Of a stretch of DNA of 64,000 nt, positions 48,730-58,300 are shown one piece after another. The stretch is from Vibrio mexicanus (GTDB lineage Bacteria; Pseudomonadota; Gammaproteobacteria; Enterobacterales; Vibrionaceae). The stretch spans positions 1-64,000 of the forward strand of contig NZ_JYJP01000051.1 of NCBI RefSeq assembly GCF_001012815.1, in the 5' to 3' direction. Made by a program: the position numbers and the translations under genes. Below the pieces are notes generated by a model. That model saw only the letters and a list, made by a program, of their open reading frames with translations. It was not told the DNA's origin and did no database searches. The first letter of the stretch is position 1. Each line of letters starts with the position of its first letter.

Positions 48730-49356
48730 ATGGAGTTTGATTGGGTTGAATGGTTCGGTTATCTAGCATCGCTGGTGGTCTTGGTGTCACTCACCATGAC
48801 CTCCATTGTAAAGCTTAGGGTAATTAACTTCATCGGTTGTTTGCTGTTTGCGGCGTTTGCCTACTTTATTGATTCCTACCCAACCATGTTTATGAATCTG
48901 GGTATCGCGGGGATCAATGTCTACTACTTGTATCACCTTTATCACTATAAAGAGAAGTTTAAGCTCATTTCTGCTTCAACGGCTTCAGAATACTTCCAAC
49001 ACTTCACATCGACCAACAAAGTAGAGATTGATGACCAAATCCCAGTTAATGAATTGAGAAGCTTTAACACCGCATTTTATATGCTGCGAAACAACACTGT
49101 GGCGGGTGTCTTGGTGGGCAACATTGATGAAAGTGGTGAGTTAGAAGTTGCTCTAGATTTTGTCACGCCTGAGTATAGAGACATGAAAGTCGCTAGATTC
49201 TTCTATTCGAAACATCCGGAACATTTGGTAGAGCGTGGAGTGAAGGAAATTGTAGCTGTCGCACCGTCTGAAGTCCATGCAGAGTATCTAGAGCAAGTAG
49301 GGTTTACTAAAGAATCGGGTGACGAACAAAAGTATCGAATGAGTCTTGTGGCTTAA
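48730..49356 (+). CDS. YgjV-like membrane domain fused to GNAT-like domain
   Basis: Start ATG 48730 (preceded by aaagga) gives 208 aa; the longer frame at 48712 is rejected. The N-terminal 80 residues hold three hydrophobic helices (YLASLVVLVSLTMTSI, NFIGCLLFAAFAYFI, MNLGIAGINVYYLYHLY), like the YgjV inner-membrane family. The C-terminal 120 residues are soluble and end in AEYLEQVGFTKESG, the pattern that closes a GNAT acetyltransferase fold, though the acetyl-CoA loop R/Q-x-x-G-x-G/A is not evident. It may therefore be a degenerate GNAT acting as a sensor. I do not know the function. Confidence 0.65.
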   Translation: MEFDWVEWFGYLASLVVLVSLTMTSIVKLRVINFIGCLLFAAFAYFIDSYPTMFMNLGIAGINVYYLYHLYHYKEKFKLISASTASEYFQHFTSTNKVEIDDQIPVNELRSFNTAFYMLRNNTVAGVLVGNIDESGELEVALDFVTPEYRDMKVARFFYSKHPEHLVERGVKEIVAVAPSEVHAEYLEQVGFTKESGDEQKYRMSLVA

Positions 49357-49454
49357 GGTTCTAAGTCTTTACGTTTTTAAGCTGTAAGGTTCTTGGGTTG
49401 TAAAATTTTTAGGTCACCAGCTTAGGTTTTCAAAACTATACGCTTCACAAAATC

Positions 49455-49482
49455 AAAGCCCCTGAAAACAGGGGCTTTGTTA
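49455..49482. terminator. Bidirectional terminator between convergent genes
   Basis: caaagcccctg / caggggctttg stem with an A-rich loop. It lies between the YgjV-GNAT gene and tyrP and ends both. Confidence 0.8.
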
Positions 49483-49510
49483 TGTAGATTCGATTTACCA
49501 TCTGAGACTA

Positions 49511-50737
49511 TTAACCAAGTGCTGGCAGTGCACCTACAGTAACGAGAAGCTGCGCAGAGATAATCATAATGCCCGTTGCCATTGCAACAAACAGCGCAGC
49601 GCTACCACCTATAACTTGATACATGTTGTCTTGGCACTGCGTACGTCTTACCTTGTGCACCATGATAACAGGCAAAAAGATCGCCAAAATAACCAAAGCG
49701 ATTGCAGCGTAACCTAGTGCTGTAATAAATCCTTCAGGGTAAAACAGCGCAAATCCAAGCGGCGGTGTAAAAGTAACAAGGCTTGCTTTTATGCGATTGG
49801 TTTTAGATTGATTTGCAGATGAGCTTTCAGATTTAGAGCTCATTACATCATTCAAAAACTCGAACAAGCCAAGGCTTACACCTAAGAATGAGGTAAGCAA
49901 GGCGAGATCAGCAAACACACTCACGATACTTGCCAATTTTTCACTGTTGACTGTAGCCGATAGCGTTGAGATTAATGCTGTTAGTCCAGAGTTTTCAATC
50001 AGAAGATTCTGCTCAATTACACCCAAAGTCACTGTTTGCCAGAAGATGTAAATGACTAGGGGAAGAGAAGAACCTATAAGCATAACCTTACGCAGGCTTT
50101 TGGTATCACCATCTAAATAGCGAACGATAGAAGGGATACTGCCATGGAAACCAAATGAAGTGAACACGACAGGGAGCGCCGCAAATATTAGGCCTTGCTC
50201 GACAGGCATACTCATCAAGTACCCCCTCGTAACGTTGGGCGCTAGGAAGCTTAACACCATTGCCATCGTTATGATTTTTACAATGAATAACACGCGATTC
50301 ACCTTATCTACGGTGCTGGTGCCGATCGTAATAATTGTTGCGACAATTAAGGTAAAAACTACCGTGACGCTAGAAGGTGACAGGTCAAGAGAGGTCCAGT
50401 CATTGAGTCTGCTGTTAAACTGAGCACCACCTCCGGCAATGTAGGCTGCGCAAAGCGCATAAAACAGAAATAGCATAGCAAACGCGCCAACAAACTTTCC
50501 TTTATTTCCAAGGATCTGTGTCGCTAAGGTATGCAATGTCGCGTCGTGGTCGGCATACTGGTGAAGCTCTACCATAAGAAGGGCGGTAAATGCCATGAGG
50601 GCCCAAAGGGCAATCATAGTAAAAATCGATGCGGTAAAACCAATGCCTGCAGAGGCAATAGGAAGGGCAAGCATGCCTGCACCGATAGTTGTACCTGCTA
50701 TGATCAGAGTACTACCAATAGTTTTAGATTTTGTCAT
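49511..50737 (-). CDS. tyrP: Tyrosine/aromatic amino acid transporter (HAAAP family)
   Basis: This 408-aa protein has about 11 helices and the HAAAP motifs: GSTLIIAGTTIGAGMLALPI in helix 1 and PVVFTSFGFHGSIPSIVRYL in the middle. It imports an aromatic amino acid (tyrosine, tryptophan or phenylalanine) with a proton. TyrP is preferred over Mtr or TnaB because two TyrR-like boxes lie in its upstream region. It is monocistronic, ends at a shared terminator, and is transcribed away from acpH. Confidence 0.83.
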   Translation of the reverse strand: MTKSKTIGSTLIIAGTTIGAGMLALPIASAGIGFTASIFTMIALWALMAFTALLMVELHQYADHDATLHTLATQILGNKGKFVGAFAMLFLFYALCAAYIAGGGAQFNSRLNDWTSLDLSPSSVTVVFTLIVATIITIGTSTVDKVNRVLFIVKIITMAMVLSFLAPNVTRGYLMSMPVEQGLIFAALPVVFTSFGFHGSIPSIVRYLDGDTKSLRKVMLIGSSLPLVIYIFWQTVTLGVIEQNLLIENSGLTALISTLSATVNSEKLASIVSVFADLALLTSFLGVSLGLFEFLNDVMSSKSESSSANQSKTNRIKASLVTFTPPLGFALFYPEGFITALGYAAIALVILAIFLPVIMVHKVRRTQCQDNMYQVIGGSAALFVAMATGIMIISAQLLVTVGALPALG

Positions 50738-50738
50738 G

Positions 50739-50756
50739 TGTAAAATTCTTTATACA
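50739..50756. promoter_or_regulatory. TyrR box adjacent to tyrP
   Basis: TGTAAA-ATTCTT-TATACA matches the TyrR consensus TGTAAA-N6-TTTACA at 11 of 12 positions. It overlaps the ribosome-site area immediately before the tyrP start. Confidence 0.5.
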
Positions 50757-50877
50757 GCCATTTAAAGAAGATAAACAATTAACCAACGTGAAATTAATGG
50801 CAATTGGTTTGGTGTTGCGCGGATTATGCAGTGATAAAATCTATAGATCAATGGGTGTAATGAAATAATTCCTATGG

Positions 50878-50895
50878 TGTAAAATTATTTTTACG
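50878..50895. promoter_or_regulatory. TyrR box upstream of tyrP
   Basis: TGTAAA-ATTATT-TTTACG matches the TyrR consensus at 11 of 12 positions and lies about 140 bases upstream of tyrP. Two boxes at one promoter are expected for TyrP in E. coli. It also lies 40 bases before acpH on the other strand. Confidence 0.65.
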
Positions 50896-50934
50896 ATAGA
50901 CTGGTAACTCACAAAATACGGAAACAAACATAGA

Positions 50935-51516
50935 ATGAATTTTTTGGCGCATTTGCACATTGCCAATCACTGTGATTCGGACTTGCAAGGGAACCTGCTA
51001 GGTGATTTTGTAAAGGGCGATCCATCAAAACAGTATGAAGAACGTTTAGTAAAAGGGATAAAACTGCATAGATTTGTTGATTCCTATACTGATACGCACG
51101 CAGTCATGAAAGAAACAAAATCACTTTTTCCTAAGGGAGTGAGAAGGTTTTCGCCAATAGCCATGGATATGTTTTGGGATCACTGTTTGGCTGCCAATTG
51201 GGAGCGATATCATGATGAATCCTTGCGCAGTTTTTGTGACTTCGCTGAGGCGCAAGCGAGGCAACATTCAGAGTTTCCACTGCCAAGCAGATACCTCAAT
51301 CTTATGAGCATTATGTGGGATCAGCGTTGGCTCGAATCGTACCAGCACCTTGATAATATAGAATATGCTTTAATAAGAATGTCGAGCCGTTCTCCTCGAA
51401 TGAGCGAGCTTAAAAACTGTTTTGAGCATATCGAAAACAACTATCACCAGCTACTGGAACGATTTGAACTGCTTTATCCAGACGTATTAGCAGCAGCAAA
51501 GGCACAGAGCTTTTGA
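50935..51516 (+). CDS. acpH: Acyl carrier protein phosphodiesterase
   Basis: This 193-aa protein matches AcpH (YajB), which removes the 4'-phosphopantetheine group from acyl carrier protein. Family features are seen from the start: MNFLAHLHIA, GNLLGDFVKG, LHRFVDSYTD with HD-like metal residues, and FSPIAMDMFWDHCLAANWERY. Length is normal. The ribosome site is weak. The DEAD-box helicase gene starts 36 bases after its stop. Confidence 0.9.
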   Translation: MNFLAHLHIANHCDSDLQGNLLGDFVKGDPSKQYEERLVKGIKLHRFVDSYTDTHAVMKETKSLFPKGVRRFSPIAMDMFWDHCLAANWERYHDESLRSFCDFAEAQARQHSEFPLPSRYLNLMSIMWDQRWLESYQHLDNIEYALIRMSSRSPRMSELKNCFEHIENNYHQLLERFELLYPDVLAAAKAQSF

Positions 51517-51552
51517 TAGAATGCGCCGCAAGTTCGATTATCGGTTATAACT

Positions 51553-52818
51553 ATGTCACAACAATTCCAAAATCTTGGCCTCTCAGAGCAATTATCAGTG
51601 GTACTGGATAAATTAGGTTTCTCATCGCCAACGGAGATTCAGTCAAAAGCGATAGCGCCGGTGCTAAATGGGGATGACGTGTTGGCAGGTGCCCAAACTG
51701 GCACAGGTAAAACGGCGGCCTTCGGTTTACCTATCATTCAAAAGTTTGTCGATTCTCCTATTGAAAGAGAACCAAACAGTACCAGTGCCCGCGCGTTGGT
51801 TCTAGTTCCTACGAGAGAACTGGCTCAACAAGTATTTGATAACTTGACTCAATATGCTGGTGGCACAGATCTAAAAATAGTCACCGCGTATGGAGGAACC
51901 AGTATGTCTGTACAAACCAATAACTTAAAGGGTGGTTCTGACATCTTGGTTGCCACACCGGGTCGTTTGCTTGATCACATGCATTGTCGAAATGTCTCTC
52001 TGACTGATACAGAAACTTTGGTTTTGGATGAAGCTGATCGTATGCTCGATATGGGATTCATGCCTGATATTCAAAGAATCTTAAGACGCATGAACAGTGA
52101 AAGGCAAACCCTGTTCTTTTCCGCAACGTTTAACAAACGCATAAAGAACATTGCTTATAAGATGATGTCTGAACCGACAGAGATTCAAGTCGCGGCCGAA
52201 AACAGCACTGCAGAACGAGTAAAGCAGATAGTTTATCCCGTTGATAAGAAGCGTAAAAGTGAGCTTCTAGCATACTTAATTGGTTCTCGTAATTGGCAAC
52301 AGGTGCTTGTTTTTACAAAAACGAAGCAGGGTACTGATGCTTTGGTAAAAGAGCTCAAGCTAGACGGAATTAAGGCTGCTTCAATCAATGGTGACAAAAG
52401 CCAGGGTGCCCGCCAAAAAGCGTTAGATGATTTCAAAGACAATAAGGTGCGTGTATTGGTGGCTACGGATGTTGCCGCGCGTGGTATCGACATTGTTCAG
52501 TTGGAGCAAGTTATCAACTATGACATGCCATACAAGGCAGAAGATTATGTGCACCGAATTGGACGTACAGGACGTGCAGGACAAGAAGGGTTGGCGGTAT
52601 CTTTGATGAGCCGTGACGAAGAATATTTGCTTGAAGCGATTGAGCGACTGCTAGATACGCGACTCCCTCAAGAGTGGTTAACAGGCTTTGAACCAAGTTT
52701 AATAGAAGAGGTGGTAAACGACGACCGCCAACCACGTAAGCGTGGACGAAACTCTGATAAGAAGAAGATGAAAGCGAAATTAAAAATTCACGCGAACCGA
52801 GGTAAAAATAGGCGTTAA
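51553..52818 (+). CDS. DEAD-box ATP-dependent RNA helicase (RhlE-like)
   Basis: This 421-aa helicase has all DEAD-box motifs in order: Q motif (GFSSPTEIQSKAI), motif I AQTGTGKTAA, Ia PTRELAQQ, Ib TPGRLLDHM, II DEAD, III SAT, IV VFTKTK, V TDVAARGID and VI HRIGRTGRAG. A basic tail follows (RKRGRNSDKKKMKAKLKIHANRGKNRR). It acts in ribosome assembly or RNA turnover. RhlE is the nearest relative by the short basic tail, but the paralogues RhlE, SrmB and DeaD are hard to tell apart without alignment. Confidence 0.88.
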   Translation: MSQQFQNLGLSEQLSVVLDKLGFSSPTEIQSKAIAPVLNGDDVLAGAQTGTGKTAAFGLPIIQKFVDSPIEREPNSTSARALVLVPTRELAQQVFDNLTQYAGGTDLKIVTAYGGTSMSVQTNNLKGGSDILVATPGRLLDHMHCRNVSLTDTETLVLDEADRMLDMGFMPDIQRILRRMNSERQTLFFSATFNKRIKNIAYKMMSEPTEIQVAAENSTAERVKQIVYPVDKKRKSELLAYLIGSRNWQQVLVFTKTKQGTDALVKELKLDGIKAASINGDKSQGARQKALDDFKDNKVRVLVATDVAARGIDIVQLEQVINYDMPYKAEDYVHRIGRTGRAGQEGLAVSLMSRDEEYLLEAIERLLDTRLPQEWLTGFEPSLIEEVVNDDRQPRKRGRNSDKKKMKAKLKIHANRGKNRR

Positions 52819-53393
52819 ACTGAAATTTAAGTTGCACTATATTGGTGCGGGTGATCTGACTCGCTCTTTTTATTCTGTATTCAATATCCTATTGAATATT
52901 TTGTTATTATATCTTTCGTTGACTGATTAATTGATAATTAGGTCATATTTAGTGTTGTTACTTTAATGCTAATTCTGTAATTTAATTTATTTTTGGTAAT
53001 AAAATAAATTGCACATATTCCCCTCGGTTATTTCAGATTTATTACACCTCTTTGTTTTTCATTATTGTGTTTCATGAGATGTTATTTCCCTTAACAAACA
53101 ACAACTTATTGCTATTGATAAAAGACGTATTTTCACAAATTTCTCACAAAATCAATAAGTTATACTGATTAACAAGCCCATAACATTTCATAACTGTTGG
53201 GATCGTGCTCAACATTTATTAATGTTAATTGATTTTTTATTTGAATTGTAACAATTAAGGCGTAACTTAATTTGTATTAAGTGTCTTAAATCTAATAACA
53301 AATAAGACCAAAGAAAAATTATACGTTAGTTGGTGCCGTTTTTAATGGCACCAGTATTTGCTTGAAAACTGCTGTTAAGAATGGAGTCTCTTA
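52819..53393. other. AT-rich regulatory region upstream of the PHA operon
   Basis: About 575 very AT-rich bases precede phaB. I see acttaat-ttgt-attaagt (53265-53282, perfect 7-bp inverted repeat), and near the 3' end a 7-bp hairpin tggtgcc / ggcacca (53331-53353) that would lie in the phaB leader. No ORF with a ribosome site is visible. The long AT-rich stretch suggests H-NS-type silencing or a strong regulated promoter. Confidence 0.45.
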
Positions 53394-54134
53394 ATGAAGA
53401 AGGTCGCTTTGATCACGGGATCAAAAGGCGGAATAGGTTCTGCTATTTCAAAACAACTCGTCGAAGACGGGTATCGTGTAATTGCAACGTATTTTACTGG
53501 TAATTATCAGTGTGCGTTGGATTGGTTTAACGAGCAACAATTTAACGAAGACCAAGTTCGTTTATTGGAGCTAGACGTAACCGATACAAGCGAGTGTGCT
53601 GAAAAGCTAAGTGTTCTGCTTGAGGAAGAAGGAACGGTTGACGTAATCGTAAACAATGCGGGTATTACTCGCGATGGCCTCTTCAAGAAAATGAGCGCAG
53701 ATGCTTGGTTTGATGTTATCAATACCAACCTCAACTGTGTTTTCAATGTAACTCAACCATTGTTCGCGGCTATGTGTGAAAAAGGCAATGGTCGTGTTAT
53801 CAACATCTCTTCTGTAAATGGTCTAAAAGGTCAATTTGGTCAAGCTAACTACTCGGCAGCAAAAGCTGGGATGATTGGCTTTTCCAAAGCGCTTGCTATG
53901 GAAGGTGCTCGTGCGGGTGTAACGGTAAACGTCGTTGCGCCAGGTTACACAGCAACACCTATGGTTGAGCAAATGAAACCTGAAGTATTGGACGCCATCA
54001 CAGGTCAAATTCCAATGAAACGCCTTGCTAAGCCGGAAGAAATTGCACAAGCCGTTAGCTATCTCGCTAGCGACGCGGGTGCTTATATTACAGGCGAAAC
54101 ACTGTCTGTGAACGGCGGCTTATACATGCATTAA
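53394..54134 (+). CDS. phaB: Acetoacetyl-CoA reductase
   Basis: This 246-aa NADPH-dependent short-chain dehydrogenase reduces acetoacetyl-CoA to (R)-3-hydroxybutyryl-CoA for polyhydroxybutyrate. The cofactor motif TGSKGGIGS (residues 8-16), NNAGITRDG, the catalytic Ser in NISSVNG and Tyr/Lys in QANYSAAKAG are complete. It is the first gene of the phaBAPC operon; phaA starts 11 bases after its stop. A ribosome site (ggag) precedes the ATG. FabG would look similar, but the neighbours fix the role. Confidence 0.93.
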   Translation: MKKVALITGSKGGIGSAISKQLVEDGYRVIATYFTGNYQCALDWFNEQQFNEDQVRLLELDVTDTSECAEKLSVLLEEEGTVDVIVNNAGITRDGLFKKMSADAWFDVINTNLNCVFNVTQPLFAAMCEKGNGRVINISSVNGLKGQFGQANYSAAKAGMIGFSKALAMEGARAGVTVNVVAPGYTATPMVEQMKPEVLDAITGQIPMKRLAKPEEIAQAVSYLASDAGAYITGETLSVNGGLYMH

Positions 54135-54145
54135 GGAGTTTTGAA

Positions 54146-55353
54146 ATGGAAAAAGTATTTGTAGTTGCCGCTAAGCGTACTCCACTAGGGTCGTTTGGGG
54201 GAAGTCTAAAAGGCGTATCAGCAGGCCAACTAGCTGCGAAAGCGATTAAGGGCGCACTTGAAAGCGGAAAAGTAAACGTTGATAACATCGATGAAGTTAT
54301 TGTTGGCAACGTAGTAAGCGCTGGTCAAGGAATGGGTGTTGGACGTCAGGCGGCGATCTTCGCTGATATTCCAGAAACAGTCCCTGCATACAGCTTAAAC
54401 ATGGTTTGTGGTAGCGGCATGAAAACCGTTATGGACGCAGTGTCTCACATCCGAGCAGGTGATGCGCAAATTGTCGTAGCAGCGGGTGTTGAGGTTATGT
54501 CTCAAATCCCTTTTGCAGCCCCTGCATCAATTCGTGATGGCAACAAAATGGGCAATATGTCTCTAACAGACTTGTTGGTTGCAGACGGCCTAACTGATGT
54601 TTACAACCAATACCATATGGGTGTGACGGCTGAAAACATCGCTAAGCAATACGATATTAGTCGTGAAGAGCAAGACGAATTTGCCTTATCTAGTCAAATG
54701 AAAGCTGCCGCAGCGATTGAGTCTGGCAACTTCAAGGATGAAATTGTCCCTGTCGATGTGAAAAAGCGCCGCGAGACAATCTGTTTTGACACTGATGAAT
54801 ATCCAAAGTTAGATGCTACTCTTGCTGGCTTACAAAAGCTTCGCCCAGCCTTTGATCGTGAAGGCTCAGTGACTGCTGGCAATGCATCAGGAATTAATGA
54901 TGGTGCGAGTGCGATTATCCTAGCGTCTGAAAGTGCAGTGAAAGCGTATAACCTTGAGCCAATCGTTGAGATTGCGGGTTACGCGCAAACAGGACTTGAT
55001 CCTAAGGTGATGGGTCTTGGCCCAGTACAAGCGGTGACTCAAGCTCTTGATAAAGCGGATCTGACAATCGCAGATGTTGACCTTTTTGAACTTAACGAAG
55101 CTTTCGCTGCACAGGCGTTAGGTGTGATTAAAGGGCTAGCACAAGAGCATTCTGTCACTGAAGAATCGATTAAAGAAAAGTCTAACCCTAATGGCGGCGC
55201 AATAGCACTTGGCCATCCACTTGGGGCATCAGGAAACCGAATTTTGGTGACGTTGATACACGAGTTGAAACGTCGCAAAAGCCAGTATGGCGTAGCCTCG
55301 CTTTGCGTGGGGGCGGTATGGGAACCGCAGTGATCGTAAAAGCAATTAGTTAG
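54146..55353 (+). CDS. phaA: Acetyl-CoA acetyltransferase (thiolase) (frameshifted at the C-terminus as given)
   Basis: This thiolase condenses two acetyl-CoA to acetoacetyl-CoA, the first step of PHB synthesis. Catalytic Cys88 lies in NMVCGSGMKTV, and GGAIALGHPLGASGNR holds the active His. The expected last block CVGGGMGTAVIVKAIS is disrupted: in the G run at 55309-55313 five G are present where six are needed, so the frame ends early as CVGAVWEPQ at 55333. Repaired, the protein ends at the TAG at 55351-55353 and is 402 aa. The catalytic CxG of the C-terminus would be lost otherwise, so a missing base is more likely than a working truncated enzyme. Confidence 0.88.
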
Positions 55354-55394
55354 TTTAACGGAAATTAAAACATCTCAATTAGGAGCTAGTTATT

Positions 55395-55742
55395 ATGTAC
55401 ACTGATTTTTTCAAAACATTCACAGATCAAACGGAACAAAACCTTCAGCCATACCTTAAATTCAACAAGCTTGTAACTAAAAATGTTGAAGTATTGACTG
55501 AGCTACAACTTAACGCAATTCGCACATACAGCGAAATGGGTTTGACTCAAATGAAAGCGGCAAGTGAAATCAAAGACGTAACGTCTCTTACTGCTTTCAA
55601 CAGCCAGCAGCTTTCGGTTCTGACTAAACTTTCTCAGCAAATGACAGAAGACAGCGCAAAGCTTCAAAACATTGCTAAAGAGTTTAAAGACGACGTTGAT
55701 GCTCTTACAACGGAAAACATGAAGACAGTAGCACCAGCATAA
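55395..55742 (+). CDS. phaP: Phasin family protein
   Basis: This 115-aa helical, Cys-free protein belongs to the phasin family: it coats polyhydroxyalkanoate granules and controls their size. The pattern is amphipathic helices (LNAIRTYSEMGLTQMKAASEI, QLSVLTKLSQQMTED). A good ribosome site (aggagc) lies before the ATG. It sits between phaA and phaC in the operon, with gaps of 41 (from the repaired phaA stop) and 57 bases. Its position gives most of the support. Confidence 0.85.
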   Translation: MYTDFFKTFTDQTEQNLQPYLKFNKLVTKNVEVLTELQLNAIRTYSEMGLTQMKAASEIKDVTSLTAFNSQQLSVLTKLSQQMTEDSAKLQNIAKEFKDDVDALTTENMKTVAPA

Positions 55743-55799
55743 CTTGTCTTTCCTGCCGCTCCTCTTGGGGCGGCTTTTTCCGAATATAGGAGTAAAATC

Positions 55800-57601
55800 A
55801 TGTTTCAAAACTTCTTTTCGGACTACCTTGTTAAGCTCCAAGAAAGCAATCAAAAATGGTGGCAAGATCTCGAACTGAGCAAGGCAGCCGTTAATTCCCC
55901 TTTTAATAAAGCAATGCAAGAAGTCAATTTTGACGACACTGCAAAGCTATTTGAAAAAGCCGCGAATCAACCTTCAACCCTTCTTTCTCTGCAAACTCAA
56001 TGGTGGGAACAGCAACTGCAAATTTGGCAGAACGTTGCTCTCGCCGGCAATGCAGCCAATGTAGTGGAGCCTGAACGTGGAGACAAACGATTTGCTGACG
56101 ATGCTTGGCAATCTGAGGCTTTCTACAACTTCATCAAACAGTCTTACTTACTGTTTAGTAAAACTTACCTTGACACGATTAACAGTATTGAAGGGATTGA
56201 TGAGCAAACCAAAGAACGTCTTTCGTTCTTCTCCCGTCAAGCGATTAATGCGCTATCGCCAAGTAATTTTATCGCAACAAACCCTGAACTTCTTAAACTT
56301 ACTTTAGAGCAGAATGGTGAGAATCTTCTCGCTGGCCTTGAAGTACTTAAAGAAGATCTGGAGTCGAGTGCGGATATTCTGAAAATTCGTATGACGAACA
56401 ACAATGCTTTTCGTATTGGTGAAGACGTTGCGAATACTCAGGGCGATGTGGTGTTTAAAAACGACTTGTTTGAACTGATCCAGTACAAGCCATTGACTGA
56501 GAAAGTGAATGGTACGCCGCTTCTTATCGTTCCACCTTTCATTAATAAGTACTACATCCTGGATCTTCGCGAGAAGAACTCCATGGTGCGTTGGCTATTA
56601 GAACAAGGCCACTCGGTGTTTATGATGTCTTGGGTGAATCCAGGTGAGCAGCACGCTAACGTTGAGTTTGGTGATTATGTAACGGATGGTGTTGTCAAAG
56701 CAGTGTCTGCAATTGAAGACATCACTGGTCAAGAGCAAATCAACGCGGCGGGTTACTGTATTGGTGGAACTGTATTGGCTTCGACAGTGGCTTATTACGC
56801 AGCGAAACGTATGAAGAAACGCATCAAGTCGGCGTCATTCTTTACAACGCTGCTTGATTTCGGTCAACCCGGAGAAGTTGGTGCGTATATCAATGATACG
56901 ATTGTTAGCGCGATTGAAATGCAGAACAACGCGAAGGGTTACATGGATGGCCGTTCACTTAGCGTGACATTTAGTATGCTGCGCGAAAACAGCTTGTACT
57001 GGAACTATTACGTTGATAACTACCTAAAAGGCCGAAGCCCAGTTGATTTCGATCTTCTTTATTGGAACAGCGACAGCACAAACGTGGCAGCGAAATGTCA
57101 TAACTTCATGCTTCGTGAGCTCTACTTAGAAAATAGGTTGGTTCAAGATAAGGGCGTGAAAGTGGGCGGCGTTTGGATCGATCTCAATAAGATCAAGATT
57201 CCAAGCTACTTCGTGTCGACAAAAGAAGACCACATCGCACTTTGGCAAGGCACTTACCGCGGCGCTCTTAAAACAGGCGGCAACAAAACGTTTGTATTGG
57301 GTGAGTCGGGCCATATTGCAGGGATCGTCAATCATCCAGCTAAAGGCAAATACGGTTACTGGCTGAATGATAATCTAGATGATTCTGCGGATGAGTGGAT
57401 GGCTAATGCTGAACGCAAAGATGGGTCTTGGTGGGTTCATTGGCACGAATGGTTGATGGGATTCAACCTGATGATCAAGTAGAACCATTTAGTGTGGGTA
57501 ATGAAAACTACCCAGTGCTTTGCGCCGCGCCTGGTAACTACGTCAAGCAAGTACTTCCTGTGAAAGTGGAAGAAACAACGGAAAGCGCTGAGCCCGCTTA
57601 A
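55800..57601 (+). CDS. phaC: Class I poly(R)-hydroxyalkanoate synthase (frameshifted at the C-terminus as given)
   Basis: This synthase polymerises (R)-3-hydroxyacyl-CoA on the granule surface. The nucleophile Cys320 is in the lipase-like box GYCIGG; the Asp in TKEDHIA and the His in GESGHIAGIVN complete the triad. The N-terminal 200 residues are of the class I type. As given, the frame stops at 57482 (MGFNLMIK). Restoring one C near 57466 gives MGFNPDDQVEPF and a tail that runs to the TAA at 57599-57601 (...VKVEETTESAEPA), about 600 aa, the normal length. The catalytic residues are all before the break, so activity might survive either way. Confidence 0.9.
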
Positions 57602-57623
57602 CGTTCGCTTTACTTTCCAGTCA

Positions 57624-57652
57624 AAATAGAGCCCTTGCGGCTCTATTTTTTT
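57624..57652 (+). terminator. Terminator of the phaBAPC operon
   Basis: aaatagagcc / ggctctattt stem with loop cttgc and seven T. It overlaps the 3' end of cueR on the other strand. Confidence 0.85.
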
Positions 57653-58032
57653 GTGAGGTCATCAATGATTGGGCAGTCGCTGTTGCTGTCACCTGGGCAA
57701 GATGACACCCAACTCTCCAACTGTTTTTGAATCTCTTTGAGTTCTTTGATTCTAACTTCTATCTCTTCAAGCTTATTTTCCGTTTGCTTCTTAACATCAC
57801 AGCTCTTGCGATTTGGGTTACGAGCCAGCGATGCGAGCTCGGCGCATTCTACCAAAGAGAAGCCCGCCTTGCGGCTTTTGGCGATAAGAGTGAGTTCTTG
57901 TACATGTTGATTAGTATATTCTCGGTAGCCGGATTCACTTCGGTTGGGCAGGGTGATTAACCCTTTGTCCTCGTATAGGCGAATGGATTTAGCGGATAAC
58001 CCGGTGAGTTCTGCGATAGCACCAATGTTCAT
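57643..58032 (-). CDS. cueR: MerR-family copper-responsive regulator CueR
   Basis: This 129-aa regulator has the MerR DNA-binding start (MNIGAIAELTGLSAKSIRLYEDKGLI), a long dimer helix, and the metal-binding loop SCPGDSNSDCPI with Cys112 and Cys120, the same numbers as in E. coli CueR. Ser77, which favours monovalent ions, is also in place. It should sense Cu(I) and activate copA and similar genes. No copper exporter is next to it: neighbours are the PHA operon and ackA. Overlap with the pha terminator and head-to-head position with ackA are the only context. Confidence 0.9.
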   Translation of the reverse strand: MNIGAIAELTGLSAKSIRLYEDKGLITLPNRSESGYREYTNQHVQELTLIAKSRKAGFSLVECAELASLARNPNRKSCDVKKQTENKLEEIEVRIKELKEIQKQLESWVSSCPGDSNSDCPIIDDLTKK

Positions 58033-58300
58033 GAAGACTCCTATCAGAATTCTCTGGGTTGATTGTACTCATAACTCGGCTATATACCTAGAGGAATATA
58101 CTTAATAGAAGAGAATGGCAGGGCGGTTATCGATTTAATTTTTGTTGAAAATGAAATCTAATTTTGCGCTGGATCAACTAATAATACAAATTAAATTATA
58201 ATGAGCCAAAATAAAGTTGAATCATTCAAAAATTATTGAATAATAGCAGCAGAAACAAAGTTACTCTCACACTACAGTCATTTAATAGGAACTATACCTA

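Noticed and set aside
53347..53362. Sigma-54-like site (TGGCAC...TTGC) before phaB
   Set aside because: Spacing between the GG and GC elements is one base too long, and the TGGCAC is explained by a hairpin with upstream ggtgcc.
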